39,091 nt of DNA from Cyclobacteriaceae bacterium (GTDB taxonomy: Bacteria; Bacteroidota; Bacteroidia; Cytophagales; Cyclobacteriaceae): the NCBI GenBank assembly GCA_027067135.1, contig JAMOMJ010000236.1, forward strand, positions 1-39,091, read 5' to 3'. Position numbers and translations under genes: made by a program. Below are positions 18,534 through 25,794 of this stretch, piece by piece (position 1 is the first letter of the stretch; the number at the start of each line of letters is the position of its first letter). The notes under the pieces were generated by a model. The model did no database searches and was not told the DNA's origin. It was given only the letters and a program-made list of their open reading frames with translations.

Positions 18534-20324
18534 ATGAGAAAACAACTATTACTAATTGTATTTGTATGTTTTAATATTGGGGCTTGGTCGCAAAAAGATG
18601 CTCCTTTCTGGCTCGATCCTTACCAAAGAGAATCGAAATACCCGGCAGACCAATATTTGGTGGGTCTTAGTTCTGAGTTAGTGGGCAAAAAGCAAAGTCT
18701 GTCAAATATCTATAAACAGCTAAATCAAACTTCTCGTAATCAAATTATTGAGTCGGTTCATGTAAATGTGAAATCGGAAACCGTAATGAATATTTCTATT
18801 GTAAATACGGAATCTACACAGTTATTGGATCAAAATTCTGTTTCTATTTCTAAAGCTGAGTTGGTAGGGCTCAAATTTGAAAATTATTATTATAAAAAGA
18901 AGAAAACGGCATTTTCGTTTTCGTATGTTAAAATTCAAGACATTATTGAGTTTAACCTTGATATAATAAAAGTAAATACAGCAGCCATTGAAAAAAATGT
19001 AGGTATAGCAAATACTAGCATAGCAAATGGTAATAAGGAAAAAGCCATTGATTTATTATTCGAAAGTCAGGTGAAACTGAAAGAGATAAACAAGGCTGCG
19101 GTAATGTTAATGGCATTAGACCAAGACGATCAACTTGACTTTAATAAAATTGGGCAAATGAAATTAGACATAGCCCAAGGTACGGATGACTTTTTTAATA
19201 AAGGAACACTAAATGTGCAGGAGTTGGCTTCGTTTTATGCCTATGGCTTGCAACTTCAATTAGGCGATGCTGGTATTACGGTTTGCAAAGGAAAAGTTGG
19301 TTTTGAAACATCTGGTAAAGAAAGCAAGTTTTCTGCTGAGTTTACTAATCGTATATTAAATAAGCTAAGTGATTTAGAACTTGTTAAAATAGGAGAGTCC
19401 GGCTATGACTTTACTTTCTCAGGCAGTTTTAATCGTTCAAATGATAACATTGTGTTAGTTTCCAACTTTGTGGATTCAAACGGAAAGGTAAGAGCTACTG
19501 TTAATAATAAGTTTCCATATAACTCTGTTCAGTTTGGAGAACTTACTTTTTTACCTAAAAATTTTCAATACATAAATCACTTGTCCGAAATAAAACTAAT
19601 TCCTGAACAAGAAGCCTATACTATTAAAAAAGTGGAGCTATTTAAAAATCCTATTAAGTTGGCATTACAATTAGAGGGAAACCCATTAATTGATATACCG
19701 GTTCATTTTAAAATACTTCGTAATGATGAGATAGAATATGAAACAAGTATTATTTCAAACAAAAACGGTATAGCTGAATTAGTAATAAATACAGATCAAA
19801 TTAAGCGCAGCGGAGAGCTACTTTTGCATGCTAATGTAGATGTAGCTGATTTGTTAGGTGTGGAAGATAATACTGATTTTATTCGTAAAACATTGAAAGA
19901 GCATCCTTTGCAAGCCAAACAGTTAAAAGTAAAAGTGCTTGCACCTACAGTTTATGTTAGTTCTAAAGAATATGGACTAGGGAAACCTCTTGGTATTACT
20001 ATTCTTGCACCTTCGTTAAAAAATGCACTTATTGAGCTTGATTATAAATTTGTGGAAGAGGCTGAAGGTGCTGATTATTTTATTACGATAGAAGCTGCTA
20101 CAAGAAGTGGGCAAGGTAAACAAGGAGGCATATATTTTTCGTACTTAGATGCCACAGTATCCATGGTTCGAACAGATACTGGTAAAGAAATTTATAAAAG
20201 CTCACTTTCAAGTGTAAAAGGGAGCGGAGCCAATTTTGAGTTAGCAAGTGCTAAAGCATACGAAAAAGCTAAAAAAACAATTGGTAATGATATTTCCTAT
20301 GAGTTAGAATTTAACCAAAAGTAG
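18534..20324 (+). CDS. Large exported LPP20-like protein with Ig-like region
   Basis: 596 residues from ATG 18534. An upstream GTG (18486) is in frame but lies inside a terminator-like hairpin, and the ATG gives a clean signal peptide (MRKQLLLIVFVCFNIGAWSQ). Residues about 35-140 resemble an LPP20 domain (DQYLVGLSSELVGKKQS ... QIIESVHVNVKSETV). A helical region (about 150-215) follows, then a beta-rich segment, an Ig-like region (about 370-440, VELFKNPIKLALQLEGNPLIDIPV-like strands), and a C-terminal domain in which SGANFELASAKAYEKAKKTI echoes CsgG/LPP20-associated proteins. I do not know a function. Its stop codon sits in a hairpin shared with the convergent CsgG-family gene. Confidence 0.7.
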   Translation: MRKQLLLIVFVCFNIGAWSQKDAPFWLDPYQRESKYPADQYLVGLSSELVGKKQSLSNIYKQLNQTSRNQIIESVHVNVKSETVMNISIVNTESTQLLDQNSVSISKAELVGLKFENYYYKKKKTAFSFSYVKIQDIIEFNLDIIKVNTAAIEKNVGIANTSIANGNKEKAIDLLFESQVKLKEINKAAVMLMALDQDDQLDFNKIGQMKLDIAQGTDDFFNKGTLNVQELASFYAYGLQLQLGDAGITVCKGKVGFETSGKESKFSAEFTNRILNKLSDLELVKIGESGYDFTFSGSFNRSNDNIVLVSNFVDSNGKVRATVNNKFPYNSVQFGELTFLPKNFQYINHLSEIKLIPEQEAYTIKKVELFKNPIKLALQLEGNPLIDIPVHFKILRNDEIEYETSIISNKNGIAELVINTDQIKRSGELLLHANVDVADLLGVEDNTDFIRKTLKEHPLQAKQLKVKVLAPTVYVSSKEYGLGKPLGITILAPSLKNALIELDYKFVEEAEGADYFITIEAATRSGQGKQGGIYFSYLDATVSMVRTDTGKEIYKSSLSSVKGSGANFELASAKAYEKAKKTIGNDISYELEFNQK

Positions 20325-20342
20325 GAACTATTTTCCTACTTT
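20318..20342. terminator. Bidirectional terminator overlapping both stop codons
   Basis: AAAGTAGGAA 20318-20327 pairs with TTCCTACTTT 20333-20342 around a 5-base loop. The TAG of the plus-strand gene (20322-20324) and the TAG of the minus-strand gene (20330-20328) both lie within it. Only three bases separate the two coding regions. Confidence 0.7.
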
Positions 20343-21686
20343 AATCGCAAACCCTAAAAGCTCATTATATACTTGGTTCGCTGCTTTACTGCTCGAAACA
20401 TTTATCATTCGGTCGTAGCTTGGGTAGTCTGGCTCTCTCTTTTTCATAAGTGTAGGAATGGCTCTTTTATCTCCTGTATAGCTGCCTATCCACCTTTTAC
20501 GCCAATCATCCGTGCCAGTACCTGTTCCTGAATAGAGCACTGTACCTGTTTTAACATCTATTACTTTGTAGGAGCAGCTTACAACGGCATTAGCTTTTTT
20601 CTCATACACCTTAGCTTGAGCATATACGGTACCTTTAATCTTACGAGTCTTTTCTTTACCATTGTCATCAATGTATTTCTCGGTACGAATTGTTACTTCT
20701 TTTGAATAAGACCTGTCTTCAGGGCCTGTTTTTTGCCTATCGATAAAGCTTTTTGGTACACTCCCAACTAATAGTACGTCAACTCCTTTTAGTTCTCCAA
20801 TTTCAGCAGTTGTACTCTCGTCCATAAGCCCTGAAACTGCCAATTCCTGCTCTTTAATTACATTATCAAGTTGGTTTCTGTCAACAACTTCAAAAAACTC
20901 AAGTTCCGATGCCTTTGAGGTTAAATATTCGAGCAGCTTATCGCTCACTATGGCACCCAAATCTCCATATTGACTATTGCCAGACTCAAATTTCATTAAT
21001 CCCATTCGAGTGGTGCCTAGCTTTCGTACTTCCTCATACCTTTCATTCGCATCGCGATAGTCAGGCACATATTCATTTGCCCATCTATACCTTTTGGCAG
21101 CCATTCTCGCATTTAATTTACTCCCTTGGCTTTCTAATTTTCTACCTTCGGCATAGTGCATTTTAGCTGCTTCTTCTTTAGCCTTTTCTAAATTTTCTTT
21201 AGCCTTAGCTAATTTGCCTTTATAGTCTCCAAACGTAGGATGAAATCCCGGGTCTTTCTTTTTGGCTCCTTTAAGCGACTTAGCTGGAACTTCTTTCAGA
21301 ATGTTATCAGTCGCTTTCATAACTTTATATAGCCTGATAATTTCAGCAATGTCAGTTACCGTTTGGTCACCTTCAAACGATTCTGTATTTTCTTCTAAAA
21401 TCTCTATTCGGTTTAGGTTTGCCTGCACCGATCTATTATAGCTGGCATGCAAATGTTGTTGAGCAGTAGATATTTGCCCTTTTTTTATAGCTATTCTTAA
21501 TGCTGCAGCAGCATTCATCGCTGCTTCCGTATAATTCCCGCTTTTTATTAACCTCTTAGCTTCTTTATTATATTGATTAATTTTTTGCCCCTCACGAACA
21601 CGATAAGGTTTTGTAGAATAGTTGGGTTGGGCAAATGCCGTTAAACCCATACATAAAACAAGCAGGAGAATAGAAATATTTTTCAT
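20328..21686 (-). CDS. CsgG/LpoB-family envelope protein with helical N-terminal region
   Basis: 452 residues, signal peptide ending at TAFAQ (about residue 20). Residues 35-220 are helical and TPR-like (EAKRLIKSGNYTEAAMNAAAA, then a Lys/Glu coiled coil with KAKENLEKAKEEAAKMHYA). Residues about 225-450 form a CsgG-type domain: GLMKFESGNSQYGDLGAI, FFEVVDRNQLDNVIKEQEL, IGELKGVDVLLVGSV, SCSYKVIDVKTGTVLYSG. CsgG proper is the nonameric curli export pore; relatives also serve as envelope scaffolds. No lipobox cysteine is seen, unlike classical CsgG. It faces the LPP20-like genes and shares their terminator, which supports a joint role. It lies 92 bases downstream of maf on the same strand. Confidence 0.78.
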   Translation of the reverse strand: MKNISILLLVLCMGLTAFAQPNYSTKPYRVREGQKINQYNKEAKRLIKSGNYTEAAMNAAAALRIAIKKGQISTAQQHLHASYNRSVQANLNRIEILEENTESFEGDQTVTDIAEIIRLYKVMKATDNILKEVPAKSLKGAKKKDPGFHPTFGDYKGKLAKAKENLEKAKEEAAKMHYAEGRKLESQGSKLNARMAAKRYRWANEYVPDYRDANERYEEVRKLGTTRMGLMKFESGNSQYGDLGAIVSDKLLEYLTSKASELEFFEVVDRNQLDNVIKEQELAVSGLMDESTTAEIGELKGVDVLLVGSVPKSFIDRQKTGPEDRSYSKEVTIRTEKYIDDNGKEKTRKIKGTVYAQAKVYEKKANAVVSCSYKVIDVKTGTVLYSGTGTGTDDWRKRWIGSYTGDKRAIPTLMKKREPDYPSYDRMINVSSSKAANQVYNELLGFAIKVGK

Positions 21687-21778
21687 GATTTTAATTGGTT
21701 AGGCTTTAAGTGTACTAATGTAATTAAAAGATTAGTTTTTTATACTTATGATGACTAAAAGTCAAAAATAATGCCGAA

Positions 21779-22357
21779 CTATATTGCGAAATGCTTTTTC
21801 AAACATTCATAAACTTCAAAAGTGGGGAATCCCATTACATTATAATATGAGCCTTCGATACTTGAAATACCAATGAGTCCAATCCAATCTTGAATACCGT
21901 AGGCGCCTGCTTTATCATTAGCTTTATCAGATTGAACATAATGATTGATTTCATTTGATGTCAGGGCGGAGAAGGTAACTTTTGTAGATACGTTAAGCGC
22001 ATATTCTTCTTTATTGACTCGTATTATAACCCCTGTTATAACTTCGTGAGTACTGTTAGATAAGGTTATTAACATATCAGAAGCCTCTTGAGTATTGGTT
22101 GGTTTTCCCAGCACTATGTTATTCGCAACCACCACTGTATCGGCTGTAATTATTAGCTGGTTTTTAACTAGATGTTGATGGGCATCTGCTTTTATTTTTG
22201 CTAGAAATAAAGCCGACTCTTTTGGAGAAATATGATCAGGAATATTTTCTTCTACCTCAAGAGTTTGAACCGTGAAGGGTATTTCTAACATTTCTAAAAG
22301 TTCTTTTCTTCGAGGAGAGCTAGAAGCAAGTATTACTGGGTATTTTAGTCGAATCAT
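21779..22357 (-). CDS. maf: Maf-like nucleoside triphosphate pyrophosphatase
   Basis: 192 residues. Maf motifs: LASSSPRRKELLEML (10-24) at the nucleotide site, ITADTVV (about 70-76) with the catalytic aspartate, and KAGAYGIQDW near 148. Enzymes of this family hydrolyse dTTP, UTP or modified nucleotides and are linked to septum inhibition. The YGIQ motif fits the dTTP/UTP-type (YhdE) subgroup. The start codon overlaps the accC stop by 4 bases, so the two are translationally coupled. Confidence 0.9.
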   Translation of the reverse strand: MIRLKYPVILASSSPRRKELLEMLEIPFTVQTLEVEENIPDHISPKESALFLAKIKADAHQHLVKNQLIITADTVVVANNIVLGKPTNTQEASDMLITLSNSTHEVITGVIIRVNKEEYALNVSTKVTFSALTSNEINHYVQSDKANDKAGAYGIQDWIGLIGISSIEGSYYNVMGFPTFEVYECLKKHFAI

Positions 22358-23844
22358 CTAAATGCTCTGTTTTTCCAATTAGATTTTTCTTTCGAAGAGG
22401 TTGATTTCTGTTTCAGGTTTTTAGAGCCTTTATTAAAGAGAATACTTGCCATAACTGCTGCAATTTTTTCCTGTTCTATGTTATTGCTCTTTAAGCTATC
22501 TTCGCCAAAGTATTTTTCAACAAACTTGGTGTCAAAACTGCCATCAATAAAAGCAGGGTGCTCAAACACAAATTTACAAAAAGGGAGGGTTGTTTTAATT
22601 CCAGTAATGGTGTATTCATCAATAGCTCTAACCATTCTTTTTCTGGCTTCATCTCTGGTACTACCAAAAGAAGTGAGCTTTGCAATCATAGGGTCGTAAT
22701 AAATTGGAATGTCCATACCTTGTTCAAAGCCGTCATCAACCCTTACACCATAACCTTGTGGTCTCATGTAGGATGTTAGTGTGCCAATATCTGGAAGAAA
22801 ATTATTTTCAGGGTCTTCGGCATACACACGTACTTCAAATGCATGCCCATGAATTTTTAAATCATGTTGGTTTAGTTCCAACGGTTTGCCTTCGGCAACT
22901 AATATTTGCTCTTTTACCAGGTCGATTCCTGTAATTAATTCTGTTACAGGATGTTCTACTTGAAGTCTGGTATTCATCTCAAGAAAATAGAAGGCTCCAT
23001 TTTCATAAATAAATTCTACAGTACCGGCTCCATGGTAGTTGCAAGATTCAGCTACTCGTACAGCAGCTTCTCCAATTTCTTTCCTGAGGTTTTCTGAAAT
23101 AACCATGGATGGAGCTTCTTCTATCACTTTTTGATGCCTTCGTTGTATGGAGCACTCACGCTCAAAGAGGTATAATGTTTTACCATGTTTATCTCCTAAA
23201 ATTTGAACTTCAATATGCTTATTAGATTCAATGTATTTTTCAATAAAAACAGATCCATCGCCAAACGAAGAAGTAGCTTCGCTAATAGCAAGGTTCATTT
23301 GTTCTTCAAGTTCTTCGGCTTTGTGTACCACCCGCATGCCTTTTCCCCCACCTCCAGCACTAGCTTTAATTAGAATGGGGTAGCCAATTTCATTGCCAAG
23401 CTGTTTGGCAAATTCTGGGTCGGTAATGGCTTCTTCGGTGCCAGGCACCATGGGTATATTATAAGCACTTACGGCTTTTTTTGCTGCAAGTTTATTACCC
23501 ATTATTCGAATAGCTTCAGAAGAAGGGCCTATAAATATGAGCCCTGCTTTTTCAACGCTATCAGCAAATTCTGCGTTTTCAGATAAAAACCCATAGCCCG
23601 GATGAATAGCATCGACCTCTAACTGTTTACAGACTTCTATTATTTTATTGCCTAAAAGGTATGATTCTGAAGACGGTGGAGGTCCTAGTAAAATAGCCTC
23701 ATCAGCTGCAAAAACATGAGGAGATTTACGATCGGCTTCGCTATATACGGCAACCGTTTTTATGCCCATTTCTTTAGCCGAACGAATGATTCTAAGGGCA
23801 ATCTCTCCACGGTTTGCAATTAGTATTTTTTTTATCTGTGGCAT
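22354..23844 (-). CDS. accC: Biotin carboxylase (AccC) of an acyl-CoA carboxylase
   Basis: 496 residues, start MPQIKKILIANRGEIALRI as in all biotin carboxylases. The ATP-grasp domain has KASAGGGGKGMR (glycine-rich loop, about 160-171) and the metal/catalytic region EMNTRLQVEHPVTE (about 287-300). It carboxylates biotin on the carrier protein with ATP and bicarbonate. The chain is about 45 residues longer than E. coli AccC; the extra C-terminal part is lysine-rich (about 455-496). No accB or carboxyltransferase gene is adjacent, so whether it serves acetyl- or propionyl-CoA is open. A perfect dyad sits immediately before the ATG. Confidence 0.93.
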   Translation of the reverse strand: MPQIKKILIANRGEIALRIIRSAKEMGIKTVAVYSEADRKSPHVFAADEAILLGPPPSSESYLLGNKIIEVCKQLEVDAIHPGYGFLSENAEFADSVEKAGLIFIGPSSEAIRIMGNKLAAKKAVSAYNIPMVPGTEEAITDPEFAKQLGNEIGYPILIKASAGGGGKGMRVVHKAEELEEQMNLAISEATSSFGDGSVFIEKYIESNKHIEVQILGDKHGKTLYLFERECSIQRRHQKVIEEAPSMVISENLRKEIGEAAVRVAESCNYHGAGTVEFIYENGAFYFLEMNTRLQVEHPVTELITGIDLVKEQILVAEGKPLELNQHDLKIHGHAFEVRVYAEDPENNFLPDIGTLTSYMRPQGYGVRVDDGFEQGMDIPIYYDPMIAKLTSFGSTRDEARKRMVRAIDEYTITGIKTTLPFCKFVFEHPAFIDGSFDTKFVEKYFGEDSLKSNNIEQEKIAAVMASILFNKGSKNLKQKSTSSKEKSNWKNRAFR

Positions 23845-23884
23845 CTTCTATCTGTTTTATACAATAGTACAAAACAGATAGAAG
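23845..23884 (-). promoter_or_regulatory. 14-bp perfect dyad abutting the accC start codon
   Basis: CTTCTATCTGTTTT 23845-23858 and its exact reverse complement 23871-23884 flank a 12-base centre. On the minus strand the dyad ends at the base before the ATG. The centre reads TACTATTG on that strand, one mismatch from the -7 box TAnnTTTG. It can be an operator over the promoter or an RNA hairpin covering the ribosome entry site. Confidence 0.6.
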
Positions 23885-23973
23885 CAATTAATAAGAATAG
23901 ATTAAGATTTTTATCATTAAGGCTATCTGTGTAAAATACAATTCTATTCAATTAATAATAAGCGCATTTTACG

Positions 23974-23981
23974 TATATTTG
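23974..23981 (+). promoter_or_regulatory. -7 promoter box TATATTTG for the oxoamine synthase gene
   Basis: Exact match to TAnnTTTG, 45 bases before the GTG start at 24027, in the gap between divergent accC and this gene. The -33 element is not obvious. Confidence 0.55.
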
Positions 23982-24026
23982 CGACCGTTAAAAACAGAAT
24001 AATAAATATTATAAACATATTAGATA

Positions 24027-25274
24027 GTGGATATATTTAAAAAATTAATGCTCGATAGAGGACCTCTTGGTAAACATGCCAATGTAGAAGAAGGGTATTT
24101 TATGTTTCCGAAATTAGAAGGAGAAATTGCTCCTAGAATGAAATTTAGAGGAAAAGAGGTTTTAACCTGGAGTCTTAATAATTACTTAGGGCTAGCAAAC
24201 CACCCAGAAGTGCGTAAAGCAGATGCAGATGCAGCAAAAGATTGGGGGCTAGCATACCCAATGGGTGCAAGGATGATGTCTGGTAATACAGTGCTCCACG
24301 ATCAACTTGAAAATGAGCTTGGTGATTTTGTTCAGAAAGAAGCTTGTATGCTGTTAAACTATGGCTACCAAGGGATCATGTCTGTTATTGATGCCATTGT
24401 AGATAGAAGAGATGTAATTGTATATGATGCCGAATCTCACGCAAGTATTGTGGATGGCGTTAGATTACATATGGGTAAACGATTTGTTTACCCTCATAAT
24501 AACATAGAAAACCTTGAAAAGCAGCTTGAGAGGGCTCAAAAAATTATTGATGAAACAGGTGGAGGTATTCTTGTAATTACCGAAGGCGTATTTGGTATGT
24601 CGGGTAATATGGGTGATTTAAAAGGTGTTGTTTCTTTGCGTAAGAAATTTGATTTTAGATTACTTGTTGATGATGCTCATGGATTTGGAACAATAGGAGA
24701 AACTGGTGCAGGGGCAGGTGAGGAGCAAGGTGTTCAAGATGAGATTGATTTGTACTTTTCAACATTTGCAAAATCGATGGCAAGCATTGGAGCTTTTATC
24801 GCTGGTAATAAGGATGTAATTGAATATTTGCGTTTTAATACACGTTCTCAAATTTTTGCTAAATCAGTACCAATGCCGCTTGTAATAGGAGCGTTAAAAA
24901 GACTTGAATTGCTTAGGACTAAACCTGAGCTGAGAGAAAACCTATGGAAAATTGTAGGTGCATTGCAAAATGGGTTTAGGGATAATGGATTTAATATTGG
25001 AACAACAAAAAGCCCCGTAACTCCTGTAGTACTTAATGGTACTGTAGGTGAAGCAGCTAATTTGGCAATGGATTTACGAGAGAATTATGGAGTGTTTTGC
25101 TCAGTTGTAATTTATCCTGTTGTACCTAGAGGAACTATCATTTTGAGGATTATTCCAACAGCGGAGCACACATTTGCAGACGTTGAACAAACAATTAGTG
25201 CTTTCGTAAATGTGAAGAAAAAACTAGATGATGGCTATTATAAAGAGCAAAAACTAGTAGAATTTAGCGAATAG
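24027..25274 (+). CDS. PLP-dependent alpha-oxoamine synthase (serine palmitoyltransferase/cysteate acyltransferase-like)
   Basis: 415 residues from GTG 24027. Fold-type I PLP enzyme: K249 in STFAKSMASIGAFIAG is the Schiff-base lysine, D216 and H219 in VDDAHGFG bind the cofactor, H138 in DAESHAS stacks on it. The family condenses an acyl-CoA with an amino acid. Candidates are serine palmitoyltransferase (sphingolipids), cysteate-C-fatty acyltransferase (capnine sulfonolipids of gliding bacteria) and glycine C-acetyltransferase. The usual GTFSKS motif reads STFAKS here, so it is not a textbook member of any. It has its own promoter and a terminator-like hairpin behind it, followed by the Hc1-like gene. 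Confidence 0.82.
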   Translation: MDIFKKLMLDRGPLGKHANVEEGYFMFPKLEGEIAPRMKFRGKEVLTWSLNNYLGLANHPEVRKADADAAKDWGLAYPMGARMMSGNTVLHDQLENELGDFVQKEACMLLNYGYQGIMSVIDAIVDRRDVIVYDAESHASIVDGVRLHMGKRFVYPHNNIENLEKQLERAQKIIDETGGGILVITEGVFGMSGNMGDLKGVVSLRKKFDFRLLVDDAHGFGTIGETGAGAGEEQGVQDEIDLYFSTFAKSMASIGAFIAGNKDVIEYLRFNTRSQIFAKSVPMPLVIGALKRLELLRTKPELRENLWKIVGALQNGFRDNGFNIGTTKSPVTPVVLNGTVGEAANLAMDLRENYGVFCSVVIYPVVPRGTIILRIIPTAEHTFADVEQTISAFVNVKKKLDDGYYKEQKLVEFSE

Positions 25275-25283
25275 TTGCCAATT

Positions 25284-25316
25284 AATGTGGTTCGAGTGTT
25301 GTTTTAACCACATTTT
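25284..25316 (+). terminator. Hairpin after the oxoamine synthase gene
   Basis: AATGTGGTT 25284-25292 pairs with AACCACATT 25306-25314 around a 13-base loop; a short T-run follows. It starts 10 bases after the stop codon. Confidence 0.5.
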
Positions 25317-25378
25317 AACTATATTGGCTGAATAATAATTTTAATAAATAAAAAATAACCTTAAAACTTTAAACTGAA

Positions 25379-25555
25379 ATGAAAAGATTCGAAGAATTAC
25401 AAAACCTTGTTAATGGACTTGAAGGCGATTTTGAAAAATTCTATGACAAAGGCAATAATGCTGCTGGAACTAGAGTAAGAAAAGGAATGCAAGAAATGAA
25501 AAATTTAGCTCAAGACATTCGTAAGGAAGTTCAAGATAAAAAGAACAACGGATAA
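25379..25555 (+). CDS. Histone H1-like Hc1 family small protein
   Basis: 58 residues from ATG 25379 to TAA 25553-25555: begins MKRFEELQNLVNGLEGDF, contains FYDKGNNAAGTRVRKGMQEM and ends AQDIRKEVQDKKNNG. The AAGTRVRKGMQ block and the short helical Lys/Glu-rich form are what I know from the Bacteroidota proteins named Hc1 after the chlamydial histone. Binding to DNA or a nucleoid role is implied by the name but weakly shown. It is bounded by hairpins on both sides, so it is probably a strongly expressed single gene. Confidence 0.85.
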   Translation: MKRFEELQNLVNGLEGDFEKFYDKGNNAAGTRVRKGMQEMKNLAQDIRKEVQDKKNNG

Positions 25556-25572
25556 TCTTTCCTATAGATCTT

Positions 25573-25598
25573 AAAAGGCGGTTTTACCGCCTTTTTTT
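25573..25598 (+). terminator. Rho-independent terminator of the Hc1-like gene
   Basis: AAAAGGCGGT 25573-25582 pairs perfectly with ACCGCCTTTT 25586-25595 around a 3-base loop and runs into seven T. It lies 17 bases after the stop codon. Confidence 0.93.
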
Positions 25599-25660
25599 AT
25601 GCCCTATATTTTTTAAATTAGGGCTTAAAGAGTCAGGAGCCGACTTAACTTTCAAATTAT

Positions 25661-25730
25661 TAAACAAGTAAGGGTTTTTCAGCAGACCTCTAATTATGTG
25701 CTGTACCAACTGAGCTAAACAAGTGGCTTT
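25661..25730 (-). pseudogene. Decayed tRNA fragment (5' half, possibly tRNA-Lys derived)
   Basis: Read on the minus strand, the region contains TTAGCTCAGTTGGTACAGCA (25718-25699), nearly identical to the D-arm of bacterial tRNAs (usual form GTAGAGCA). What follows, CATAATTAGAGGTC, can be aligned with the 3' side of a tRNA-Lys anticodon stem if the anticodon is deleted, and no T-arm or CCA end is seen. A 9-base direct repeat, ACTTGTTTA on the minus strand, occurs at 25661-25669 and 25716-25724. The fragment cannot form a working tRNA. Confidence 0.55.
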
Positions 25731-25753
25731 TTGCATAGCTACAATAGCCACTT
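25721..25753 (-). repeat. 8-bp hairpin beyond the dapA stop
   Basis: AAGTGGCT 25721-25728 pairs with AGCCACTT 25746-25753. It overlaps the 5' edge of the tRNA fragment and lies 42 bases downstream of dapA on the minus strand; it could end dapA transcription, but there is no T-run. Confidence 0.4.
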
Positions 25754-25794
25754 CTATGAGGTATATATAAGCATGGAAAATTACATAATGTGAG

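Noticed and set aside
22354-22934. Overlapping plus-strand and minus-strand frames within accC
   Set aside because: They are shadows of the conserved accC coding sequence and lack any family resemblance.
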